Below, piece after piece: positions 19,741 through 29,403 of a stretch of 64,000 nucleotides of DNA (positions within the stretch are counted from its first letter, which is position 1; each line of letters opens with the position of its first letter). Below the pieces are notes generated by a model. That model searched no databases, was not told where the DNA came from, and saw only the letters and a program-made list of their open reading frames with translations. The stretch is from Thraustochytrium sp. TN22 (taxonomy: Eukaryota > Sar > Bigyra > Thraustochytrida > Thraustochytriidae), in NCBI GenBank assembly GCA_013306675.1, contig JABLUY010000006.1:295434-359433 (forward strand). Direction: 5' to 3'. The position numbers and the translations under genes are program-made.

Positions 19741-20187
19741 TGGATGACGCATGCTTGCGATGACGTCATTCGCGCATGGAGAACACTGCCAGAGTGACTC
19801 GGAAGAAGAGCAGAAAAACACATTCAAAGCAACAAGCAACGCAACTTTCCTCTCTCTCACGTAAAAAGAATGTTCAAAGCAGCGCAGCGCAACGTTCCTC
19901 GCAACTCAGCACTCCTCTCACTCATGTGTTTCTCGCAAGGCAACATTCAAAGCAACGCAACATTCCTCTCACTCAATGTGTTTCTCGTGAAAAAGAAGGG
20001 AGGCGGGTACGACTCTCCGGTGCACTCGTCGAGTTGTTTGTCTCGTTTCATACCAGAAAGAAAGGCGGGAGTGCGCGCGCGGAGATCGAGAGTGTACAGC
20101 ACAGCAAAGGTCACAGGCGGGTCAACCTACAGCGCGCAAAGGGCGAGGTCGACGGGTCGTGGCGCTCTCAGCGGCCGACACGCGAAC
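19741..20187. other. Spacer between convergent genes
   Basis: More AT-rich than its surroundings. It carries loosely repeated CAAAGCAACGCAACNTTCCTCTC units at about 19825-19975 (three to four copies). Probably 3' UTR sequence of both neighbours; no gene seen. Confidence 0.5.
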
Positions 20188-20760
20188 TTAGTGGGTGGAC
20201 TTGTGGTGCGGGTCGTCCGTGAAGGCGTGGTAGAGCGCGACGCCCGAGAGCAGCGCGAGCACCGAGGCCTGGCCCATGACGCGGGTGTGCATGATGCGCT
20301 GCGAGAGGGTGAGCGAGGGGTCGCGGCCCTTGGCGATGAAGATGCCGGCAACGACGGGCAGGCCGACGCCAACGAGGAAGCCGGCCGGGTTGTTGTCGAT
20401 GGTGCTCTTGAGGCGCTCGCCCAGGCCCTTGTTGGCCGCCGGGTTCTCCGCGACGTAGGACTCGTACGACTCCGGGTGCGCCAGGCGCGAGGCGGTCTGC
20501 TCCGACACAAAGGCGAAGGCGAAGAGGGGCGGGATGAAGGCCGTGGCGACGCGGCCCGAGGTGCCGGTGCTCTTGCGGAACCACGGCGAGTACTTGATGA
20601 GCGCGATCGTCGTCGGCGCCGAGATGGCGCCGGTGATGCCAAACACGCGCATGCCGGCCTTGAGCGAGATCCACTCCACGTTCTTCTTGCGCTCCGCCGG
20701 CGTCATGTTCTTGATCGCATCCGCCGCGATCGACGACTCGAAGATGCCATCGCCGCGCAT
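20188..20760 (-). CDS. Small multi-pass membrane protein, HIG1-like
   Basis: A 190-residue protein with four hydrophobic segments at about 35-55, 69-87, 126-144 and 160-178. The last two flank the loop LSQRIMHTRVMGQASVLALL, which resembles the HIG1 (hypoxia-induced) domain, where two helices enclose a basic HxRxxGQ-type motif. HIG1 proteins sit in the mitochondrial inner membrane and support respiratory supercomplexes. That role is inferred here from the C-terminal half only; the N-terminal two segments are not typical. The start ATG at 20760 follows GCAAGGCAAG. Alternative: an unrelated four-helix membrane protein. Confidence 0.7.
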   Translation of the reverse strand: MRGDGIFESSIAADAIKNMTPAERKKNVEWISLKAGMRVFGITGAISAPTTIALIKYSPWFRKSTGTSGRVATAFIPPLFAFAFVSEQTASRLAHPESYESYVAENPAANKGLGERLKSTIDNNPAGFLVGVGLPVVAGIFIAKGRDPSLTLSQRIMHTRVMGQASVLALLSGVALYHAFTDDPHHKSTH

Positions 20761-22758
20761 CTTGCCTTGCTGCTGCTGCTGCTGCTGCTCCCGCCGCCGC
20801 CGCCGCTGCTTGTCTTCTTCTTCTTCTTCTTCTCGCTCGAGTGCTCACTGATCTCGCTCGGGAGTTGCGGGTCTGCTCCGCCTCGCCGGCGGCCGGCGGC
20901 TGCACCGCTGCTCCCTATGTATCCACTAGCTAGCTAGCTAGCGAGCTTGCGAGCGAGCTTCAGCCTTTCAGCTGAGCAGGCAGCGAACGAAGCCGAGACC
21001 AGGAAGAAGACCTGGCCAGCCAGCCAGCCAGCAGCGCGTCGGGCCGACTTGCGCAGAGCTGAGGGCGCTGCGCTGCTCCTGCCGAGCCTGCGCGGCCGCG
21101 CGGCCGCGTCCACTCGCTCTGCGCGGCCGCGCGCCCCGGCGCTGCTGGGCCGCGCCGCCGCCCGCGCCCGACCGCGCGCCGGCCCGGCCCAGCAGCGGCG
21201 CCGGAGAATTGCGCGCGGCGGGCGGGACGCGCCGGCCGGGCAGCCTGGGACTCGGCGCCGGCGGCTCGAGCCTGCACTGCCCTGCAGCACAGCGCCGCGC
21301 CGCGCAGCGCCCGCCGCGCAGCTCGAGCGGCTCCGGGCGGCTTGGAAGCCTTGGCGGCGCCTCACGACGCCGAAGGCCGCCACTGGCAGGCCGCTGCACT
21401 GCAGCTGCAGCCGCAGCAGGGTCGGCGAAAGCGCTCGGAGTTGCCAAGAGGCCGCCGCGCCGCGCCGCGCCCGCAACCCGCGCTGGCGACGGCGGCCAGC
21501 CGAGGGCAGCTAGCTGGGCGGAGGGCTGGCGCGCGGCGGAAGCGGGGGAGCTTTCTTTCCCCGGAGCCAGAACGCTGGCCATGATGGCAGGAGCAGCGGG
21601 GGCCAGTGAGCGAGCTGCTCTGCTCAGGCAGGCAGACCGAGCCGTTGACGGCAACGAAGATCTAGTAGCTAGCTAGCTAGCTAGCTAACTCGGGTCCGCG
21701 CGATTCGATAAGCCGGCGATAAGCCGGGACGCCACGGTGCGCCCGGCGCTGCGGTTCGGGTTCGTGGACGTGCCAGCGGTGATGGTCACGCCCGCCGACG
21801 CACGGCACTGCCAGTTGCCATGGCACCGCCCCGAGCGTGAGCGTGAGCGAGCGACGACGAGCAGCGCGGCGACGGCGACCGCCTGCAGCTTGCTGCCGCG
21901 CGGCACGCGCTGCAGGGCCGGCGCGGCGGCTAGGCGCGGGGAATAGCGCGCGCGCGCCGCCAGGCCGGCGGGCCCGGCCGCGGGGTTTTCGAGCTCGGGA
22001 AGCCGCGCGGGATAATGCATGGCCAAAGCGCCGCGCGCAAGGCCCCGAGCTGGCGCGCGAACTGCGCGCGGCGTTTCCGCCGCGGAGCTTGGCCGCCAGC
22101 CGCGCGGCGGGCGGACGAGGCCGCGCCGCCCGCCACGAGCCGCCCGCGCCGCGCCGCGCCGCGCCGCCGCGAGCCGGGGCGTCGGGCGAGAGTGGATGCA
22201 TGCAGCAGGGGCACTGCGCTCGAGCACCTGCAGCGCGGGCTGGAGAACGCGCGTGCTAGTACTACGGTGGCGGGCGGGATGACCGGGAAGAACGGGGGTG
22301 ACCGTGACCGCAGTGGGCCGCGCGACAAGGGCCTCGGCGCAGCGAGATCGGCGCGAGATTGGCGGCAGTTGAGGCGAGCCACCGCAAGCAACGGAGCGCG
22401 TCGCAGCGCGCAGCGCGAGGCGGAACGGAGCGAGGCGAGTCGCAACGGCGCGAGTTGCGAGGCGAGTCGCGAGGCGAGTCGCGAGGCGAGTCGCGAGGCA
22501 CGCCGGGTCTCAAGGCGACCGAGCCAAGGCAAAGGCTGCTCAAGTTTCAGGGCGGCCGAGTCAAGGCAAGGGCTCTTGAAGAGCCCCAAGGAGCAAGTCT
22601 ACGCAGGAACACAGCTCGAGTTTGCTTGTCAGTTTACGAACGAGCGCTCACGCGCTCTCTTCTCTACGCCGGGCGAGGGCGAGCGGCCCGGGCCATGGCT
22701 GGCTAGCTGGCTTGTACCAGCTAGCTGGGTGCTGTATCCTGCCCGTTGCCGAGGTTGC
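20761..22758. other. Long GC-rich region without a supported gene
   Basis: About 2 kb. The start holds a CTG run (20769-20790) and a TCTTCT run in the probable 5' UTR of the HIG1-like gene. (GCTA)n palindromic tracts occur at about 20929-20943 and 21664-21688. Several open frames exist on both strands (for example 21209-21676 + and 21685-22020 -) but are Arg/Ala-rich and lack any recognisable domain. A GAGGCGAGTCGC reiteration lies at 22440-22500, and an imperfect internal duplication of CAAGG(C)AAAGGCT-like sequence at about 22520-22580. Confidence 0.5.
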
Positions 22759-23312
22759 TCAGCGAAGAGCTGCGGGCGGCGGGGGCGGCGGGGGCGCCGA
22801 GGCCGCAGGACTCAGCACGTAGCGGCTCACCAGGCCCGAGCGCCCGCCCTGGCTAGGCACGGACACGCGAACGTAGTCCTGCAGCGCGCCGCCGAGGCCC
22901 GACACCAGATCGCCGCCGATGAGCGCCACAGCCGTGCCCTTGGACAGGCTGATGATGCCGTACTGCCGCATCTGCGGCTGGTTCTCGTCCACGAGGTGGT
23001 CGCTCGTGAGCACAAAGCCCGCAGTCCCGCCGGCAGGCAAGGCCTGCGGCACGTCACCGGACATTGCCTCCCGGAGTAGATCACGACCGCTCCCTGCGGA
23101 CCGCAGCGGCGCCGCCCTTGGTGGCTCGGCTACGGCCGTTGCGGTCGGAGCCGGCACGCGCACAGTCAGCGTCTGGCCCGCGTACATGCCCGGCGGACAC
23201 GTCACGCTAAAGGTCTGGCCCTGGTAGTTGATGGAGAAGCTCTGGCCGCCCTGCACGCCCGCCGGGATGACCACAGCGACGGCCTGCGTTGGGGCCACTG
23301 CCGTCGCTGTCG

Positions 23313-23356
<44 letters not shown>

Positions 23357-23568
23357 ATCTGGCGCGCATGCTCAGCGTCGCGCTTGGCCAGCTCCGCATC
23401 CATCTGCGCTTGCGCCGCGCGCTCATTCGCCGCGCGCATCTCCTGCTGCATGGCCGCCTCGTGCCGCCTCCTCGCGCCCTGCCTCGCCACCGCGCCGCCC
23501 ACCACGAGCCCCGTCATCACCGGGTGCCTGCGCCTGGGCGGCGGCGGCCCGCGCACGATGAACACCAT
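22759..23568 (-). CDS. PolyQ protein with beta-rich repeat and SH3-like domain
   Basis: A 269-residue protein. A basic N-terminus with a short hydrophobic patch (MTGLVVGGAV) is followed by a Gln/Ala/Met-rich helix with a run of about 15 Gln (residues 71-86). Next come two copies of a P-x-G-x-x-x-GQ motif (IPAGVQGGQSFSI and CPPGMYAGQTLTV), then a C-terminal SH3-like fold (about 200-258, with YGIISLSKGTAVALIGGD and DYVRVSVPS). The PAG..GQ motif pair is common in uncharacterised protist proteins; no specific function can be assigned. The start is the first ATG in frame (23568); the open frame further upstream lacks ATG. Confidence 0.7.
23309..23354. repeat. (CTG)n tract encoding polyQ
   Basis: A near-perfect run of about 15 CTG triplets that reads as CAG (Gln) on the minus strand within the SH3-like gene. 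Confidence 0.9.
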
Positions 23569-23843
23569 CCTGCCGCTCGTACCCGTCCCCGGCCTCCTCG
23601 CACGTGCCGCCCTCGCCCGGCCGCGCTCGCGCTCCTCGCCGCCCGCCGCCGCCGCTCCTCGCGCCTGGGCCAAGCGGGTCTGCCGCGCCGCGCCGCGCCG
23701 CGCCGCACGGCCGACCGACGAGCCGCCTGCGCGCGAGCGAGCGCGGGTCGGCGCGGGCGCGCGCGGGCTCTGGACTCTGGATTCCCGCCCTGGCCGGGAC
23801 GGAGTTCGCCGCGCTCCGACCGGCCGGGTCCCCCGGCTCTCCC

Positions 23844-23913
23844 GGGCTGCAATTGAAGGGCTGCAATTGAAGGGCTGCAATTGAAGGGCTGCGATTGAAG
23901 GGCTGCAATTGAA
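23844..23913. repeat. 14-bp minisatellite, five units
   Basis: Five head-to-tail copies of GGGCTGCAATTGAA. The fourth has G for A (GGGCTGCGATTGAA). The array lies about 275 bp upstream of the minus-strand SH3-like gene start, in its probable promoter. Each unit contains CAATTG, a palindromic E-box-type hexamer. Confidence 0.95.
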
Positions 23914-24183
23914 GGGCGCCGCGGCGGGTGGCCGTCGCGGCTGCGCGGCAGAGCCCTTGTCCGGCGCGGCGAGCTGCGCGGCGCGGGCCGGCGCGGCGCG
24001 GCGCGGGCCGGCAGCGCGGCGCGGCGCGGCGCGGCGCGGCGCCAGGCCGCGCGGGGCTGCGCGGCGCCGCGCCGGCTGCCGCGGGCGGGCCGGCGGTGGC
24101 TTTTGAAATTTGAGAGCCGAGGTACGTGCGGGAGGAGGAGGAGGAGCGGGGCGAGGAGGACGCGGAGGGGAGGGAGGCGCGCT

Positions 24184-24670
24184 TTTTATTCAGATCCATG
24201 GGTTGATGGTACTCGCTGGGTCCCTACGAAGAAGCGGAGAGGAAAGGTCCGGACCACTCCGAGGCTCGGGTGAAGATGCCCTCGAGTTCTCTTTCATTAC
24301 ACCGGAACATGCGATCAGCGAGCGATCGAGCCGAGCTGCAGCGAGCTGGCCGACTGGCTTGGCGAGGGGCGCTGGACACGAGGGAATGGATCGCTGACGG
24401 TGCGCTGCGTCTCAGTCAGACTCTCAGAGTGTTTGGGCTTGGGTGCTGGCTGCGCCTTTTGGATCGCGAGCTCTCTTCTTCAACAAGGTACGTGCCCTCG
24501 TGCGCCGCAGCAAGCGACCAGTTTTAAAAAAGCAACGCTTCCTATTCAGATCCTGTGAGGCACTCTAAACTCTCAGGGTCTCTACGAAGGAGCGTAGATC
24601 AACACCGGTCCAAAGAGGAGACTGGAGCTTTTCCTCCCCCGAGCTCTCTTTCAACTAGCCGGGAAACCAA
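24184..24670. repeat. Divergent direct repeat (~115 bp)
   Basis: About 24186-24305 and 24541-24665 share TATTCAGATCC, GGGTC(C/T)CTACGAAG(A/G)AGCG, CCGGTC/GTCCGGAC blocks and GAG(T/C)TCTCTTTCA in the same order, with many substitutions between. It could be an old duplicated regulatory or mobile-element fragment. Confidence 0.6.
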
Positions 24671-24751
24671 CCGGAATCCATGCTTTGTTGGTGCACGGAC
24701 TGACCGACGCATTCGATACAGCTTCAGCATCAGCAGCAACAACAACCACCA

Positions 24752-24753
24752 CC

Positions 24754-24824
<71 letters not shown>

Positions 24825-24829
24825 GAGAG
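24752..24829. repeat. (CAG)n tract
   Basis: About 25 CAG triplets with one CAA interruption near the end. Non-coding as far as I can tell, about 100 bp past the stop of the minus-strand sterol glucosyltransferase gene (its 3' flank). Confidence 0.95.
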
Positions 24830-24934
24830 CTTAGAGTTGTTTCTTGTTTTGTAATCTTGGTGGCCGACGCCATGGCCATGGGCGTGGGAGGGATCCGGAC
24901 GCATCAGAGATTCCTTAGCTTAGTTTACTCACAT

Positions 24935-27900
24935 TCAGGCAACGTGGCTGGCCCGGGCCCCGTTGTCTTCACAGTCAGTTCGTGGTCGCACGCTGTCTTC
25001 AGGGGCAGGCCGCGGCCACACACAACTACTGTTTCCGGTCTGGACCTGCGCGCCGTCTTCAGTCTGAGGCCGCACGCGAATCTTGGAATGGAGATCGTGC
25101 GCGAGCGGCTCCGGCATGTCTTCACCGTCGTCATCCAGCTTGTCGAGCTTGCATTCGCGCTCGTGATCCTCGTCATCGAGCGTGCTGGTACGGTCGCGGC
25201 GGCTGGCCGTGGATTGTTCACTGGTGTGGCGGCGCGGGGCGCGACGCGCGTCAGCGCCAGCGGAGTACGGCGTATGGCCTACCATGGGCGCCGGCGCGCA
25301 ACGCCATGAATAGTGCGTGTGGCCCGGCGGGATGCGCGAGTGAAAGGCCGTGGAGGGCAGACGGCTGCGCATGCGCGTAAGGCGCGCCGGCGCTGGCACC
25401 TGCGCGGCGTGCGAGGGGGGGCGCTCCTGCAACTCGACGGCTGCAGCCTCGTCTTGCGACGGCTTGCTGGATGCGTCGCGCAGGGCAGAGCCAGCGACGC
25501 TGACAATGGCGCGGCCGATGGAGTTGACGGCGCCCAGGGCGCCGCGCGAGTGCGCCGGCGTGCCCATATCGGCCATGTTGACGTACGGCCAGTGGCGCCA
25601 GCGATCGGCGACCGGGGCGATGTTCTGGCGCGTCCACTCGGCCTCGTGGACCGGGCCGGCGCCAGCACCCATGTCCGAGGGGCGCACGACAATGTCCATG
25701 CCGCGCAGCGCCTCGGCGCGCAGGAAGCGGCGCTCGATGAAGTCGACGGCCTCGTCGGTGCCGCGCTCGCGCGCGATGGATGCTGCCATGACCTGCGCAC
25801 GCATGCGCATGCCGGTGCCGAGCGCCTTGCGGATGGCCGCGACGAGGCGCGCCGCGGTGAGCCCGACGTAGGGCGCGCGCGTGCCCACGCGCGTGGACTC
25901 GACCTGGCGAGCCCAAAAGAACTGGTCGCCGAAAAAGGGCACCACCACGGTCGGCTTGCCGGCGCGCAGGCCCTCGGCCGTGGTGCCGGCGCCACCGTGG
26001 TGCACGACGCACTTGCAGCGCTCGAAGAGCCAGCGGTGCGGAACGGCGCCCACTTGCAGCACGCGCGGCTGCGCGGCCTGGCCCAGGCCCTTGGCACGCA
26101 CCATGCGCTCCACGTCGACGTTGGCCCAGCCGGCCTGCACGATGAAGCGGTGCTCGCGGCCCAGCGCGCAGAGCGTGTCGGCGATGAGGCGCGAGAGCGC
26201 CGCCGGGTCGCGCACGACGATGGACCCGAAGCCGATGAAGATGGGGCGGTCGTCCTCGCCTGCGCCCGCCGCGAGAAAGGCGGCCAGCGCCGGCGGCGGC
26301 TCGTAGGGCGCGCGGCCGTTCAGCAGACCGTCGCGCTCTTGCTCGTCGTCCAGGAACCAGTATCCCGGCACGCAGACGTGCGAGCCCCAGTCCGCCGGCT
26401 TGGGCAGCATCTGCGGGCTCCACGGGTACAGCGTAGGCACACGATTGTCGTGCACCAGGCGGTGGCCGCGCGCCGACATGGTCCAAATAGGCGCGAGACG
26501 CAGCGTGCGCACGCGCCAGCGGTTGATGAGGTCGCCGGCGCCCAGCCACATGAGGCGGTCCACGGCACCGTAGGAGATCCAGTTGAGCCGGCCCGGAGAG
26601 CTCTCGCCGCGCGTGCTGGCAAAGGGCGACGGAAAGGCCGTGGTGCGCGTCCAGGGCATCGGGAAGCTCATGTACAGGGGCACGCCGAGCGCCTCGGCGA
26701 TGTGCCACCCGGAAAAGGACGGCGGGTTCGCGATGATGGCGTCCGCGCGAAAGCTCGAGCCGCGCGCCGCAAACGCCACACCGGGCCCCTGCCCGACCGA
26801 CGCGCGCACCGCCTCGCGCTCCGGGCGCGGGCCAGGTCCCTCCGGCCACAGACGCAGCTCCTCGTCCGGCAGCGTGCAGGCGTCCCAGGCGTCGTCCAGA
26901 ATGTCCGAGATCCACGCGCGGTGCGACGCCACGCCCTCGCGCACGAACGAGTACGAGAACATGCTGTTCTCTGTCACCAGCCGCAGAAGCTCCTTCGGGT
27001 CCCCGGCCAACGGAGCGAACCCCAGGCCGGCATCGCCCACGAAGTCGCGAAAACACTCGTGCGCAGCCACGCGTACGTAGTGCCCGCGCCGCCGGAGCGC
27101 CATGCCCAGCGCGACGTAGGGCTGCACGTCGCCGCGCGAGCCCACCAAGATGATGACGAAACGCAGCTTCGGGATCACCACCTGCCGCGGACCGTCCTCG
27201 TCGGCCAGCCGCGGCGCCCGCTTCACCTGTTGCGGCGACGCGGCGCGGGGCCGCTGCACTTGGTCCACCACGTAGCGGCGTGTCGGGTCCAGCGCGGCCT
27301 CTAGCGTATCGCCGCGCAGCGTGGCGGGCAGACGGATATCGTCCGCCGTCGCGGCCTTGGGCGCCTGCCCCGCGTACCACTTGTAAATGCCCGGCATGAA
27401 GCTGGAGCACGCCTTGACCACGAGGCCGCCATCCTCGGCGTCGCTGTCGTGCGCGTCCGACTCCACGAGGTCCTCGTCCGGCAGCAGAATGCCCTCGCGT
27501 GCAAAACTGCGCTGCAGGTCCTCGCACGAGGTCAAAATGATGCGGCCCTGCACGTCGGCGATGTCCGAAGCCGCCTGCCGCACCAGGCGCCGCTCCTGCT
27601 CCTGCTGGCGCTCGCGGGGCGAACGCGGCGGCAGCGGCTGAGGCGTCTCGTCCAGCGCGTCCAGCTGGAAGAGCTGCTCCTCGTTTTCCTCGATGCTAAA
27701 GGCCGCCAGCGACTCGGTCATGTCCTGCTGGCCCGGGCTCGCAGGCCCCAGCAACGGCGTGCTCGGCAGCATGCTGCGCGTCGGCGGCACACAGACATCC
27801 GACCACAGGAAGTCGTGCACCGGCCGCAGCGCGCACAGCCGCGGGCTCGCCGCCAGCTCCCACAGAAAGACCGACAGCCCGTGCGCGCGCGCCTTGACAA

Positions 27901-28205
27901 AGTCCGGCGCCAGGTTGCCAAAGTACTGCTTGGGCGGCAGCGCCGGCGCCACGCCCTCCAGCTGCACCACCTCCTGCCGCATGCGCCAAAAGTCCCTGAA
28001 CCTCTTGCGCACGTACCACAGCCGCTGCGGCTCCGATGCGCCGTCCGCGTCCTCCGCCACGCCGCTCTCCACCGCCACGCGCACAAAGTACACCGTGTAG
28101 CCGCCGTCCTTGACCGTCTCGAAGCCGCTCAGCCGCAGCACGTACTTGAGCGGCTCCACGCCCGGCCGCGCGAACCCGCGCACCGCGCGCCGCCCGCGCC
28201 GCCTC

Positions 28206-28237
<32 letters not shown>

Positions 28238-28379
28238 GCTGCCGCCCGCGGCCCGCGCGCGCGGGTCCCCCGCGTCTGTGCCTGGGCCGGCGCCCGCGTC
28301 CAGCGTCCCCATGCCCATGCCCATGCCCATCCCCAGGCCGCCGCCGCCGCCGCCGCCGCCGCGCGCTGCGCCGCGCGTC

Positions 28380-28419
<40 letters not shown>

Positions 28420-28429
28420 GCGCCGCCAT
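24935..28429 (-). CDS. PX-domain sterol 3-beta-glucosyltransferase
   Basis: Predicted to transfer glucose from UDP-glucose to the 3-OH of membrane sterols (GT1/GT28-like, UGT80/Atg26 type). About 1,164 residues from the ATG at 28429. Residues 1-90 are Gly/Ala-rich. A phosphoinositide-binding PX domain at about 95-215 shows RKRFRDFWRMRQEV and LPPKQYFGNLAPDF. The N-terminal Rossmann half starts near 420 (IILVGSRGDVQPYVALG) and the C-terminal half carries FIGFGSIVV and the nucleotide-sugar signature HHGGAGTTAEGLRAGKP plus PFFGDQFFWA near 815-840. A basic, Ser-rich tail follows. Fungal Atg26 uses GRAM/PH modules for membrane targeting; here PX takes that place. In-frame ATGs at 28627 and 28849 could extend the N-terminus with Arg-rich sequence. 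Confidence 0.9.
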
Positions 28430-29403
28430 CGCCGCGCGCGCGCGAGCCGCCTCTGCCGCGCGGCCGGTCGGCGCGCCGGCGCGACTTTCTCCCGTCCTGC
28501 GCTCAACTTGTGCACTCCGCCCGGCACTCAGCCTGCCTCTCTCTCTGCCAGTCACGGTCAGCTGTAGTCGTACTCCGCGGGCGCCGAGGGCGACGCGGGC
28601 GCCGAGGGCGGCGCGGAGGAGGACCATGGCACCCGAGGACGACTCGGACGCACCTCCAGGTCCTCGCCGCTGTCGCCGACGCTCGGAGTCAGAAGCAACC
28701 TCGGAGGCATCGCTGCGTCTTCGTCGTCTCCGACTTCGTCTCCGTCTTGGTGGTGGGTACTTCGCGGGCGCCGAGGACGACGAGGAGGGGATGACTCGGT
28801 GGACGACGCGGAGGACCCTAACCCGGAGGAACACAACTCGGAGGAACATCAAGAGGAGGACGACGCGCAGGACCGCGCGAAGGACGACGCCGACTCAGGG
28901 CGCTTCCGAAACGCGGGACGCTTGTGGTGGATGGAGCGCATGCAGCGCTCGGGTGCAGCTGGGCGGTGGAGATGGCTCGCACCTTGCTGGGTGGTGTGGT
29001 GGCCAAGGCTCCAAGGCAGGAGGAAGGCGAAGCAGTCGGTGGCGCTGCTGGCGCCGCGTAGGAGGGCAAGGATGAAGGGACTCTTCTCACTGCGCTTGGG
29101 GCGGGGAGACGTGGATCGTGCAGCGATTCCATCTACTGCAAAGCCTTGGTGGGGCGGGGGCTAGGACTCGGAATCAAGCTGCTGGCTTGTGAGATTGCTA
29201 ACTTTTTTGCTATGCCTGCCCGTTACTGGCTGATGGTAATTGATTTGAGCGAGAGTTTGATCGGGTCCTAGCTAGCTAGCTAGTCCCCCCTACCCACCCA
29301 TGGCCAGTGCGCCCAGTACGCCCAGTACGCCCACAGCGCCCACTGCACAACAACCACCGTGACATTGCCGTTACGACGGCCGCGCATCCCAATTCCACCA
29401 CTC
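28430..29403. other. Divergent intergenic region
   Basis: Between the sterol glucosyltransferase (-) and the DRE-TIM/EF-hand gene (+). The first 420 bases could be extra N-terminal coding sequence of the former if an upstream ATG is used. GAGGAC/GGAGGA reiterations lie at 28790-28880, a (CTAG)n palindromic tract at about 29269-29284, and tandem CGCCCAGTA units at 29310-29332. No other gene seen. Confidence 0.5.

Larger units (their letters stand above)
23569..24934. other. Repeat-rich intergenic region
   Basis: Upstream of the SH3-like gene and downstream of the sterol glucosyltransferase gene. It contains a 14-bp minisatellite, a GC-rich GGCGC reiteration (23960-24060), a divergent ~115-bp direct repeat and a long CAG tract. 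A plus-strand frame over the CAG tract (24555-24854) would give mostly poly-Ser and is not supported as a gene. Confidence 0.55.

Noticed and set aside
21209-22020. Several overlapping frames on both strands in the 20.8-22.7 kb region
   Set aside because: Arg/Ala/Gly-rich, no recognisable domain, no consistent start context, mutually overlapping.
23844-23913. Possible CRISPR-like array
   Set aside because: Units are head-to-tail with no spacers, and the genome is eukaryotic.
24555-24854. Plus-strand frame with long poly-Ser run
   Set aside because: The run is just the CAG tract read in the AGC frame; the flanks show no protein-like sequence.
25313-27304. 663-codon plus-strand frame opposite the sterol glucosyltransferase
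   Set aside because: Antisense shadow of conserved GT sequence; low-complexity Arg/His/Ala composition.
28430-28849. Upstream ATGs (28627, 28849) as the start of the sterol glucosyltransferase
   Set aside because: They would add Arg- and Ser-rich residues with no conserved feature. I kept 28429 as the conservative start, but they are not excluded.
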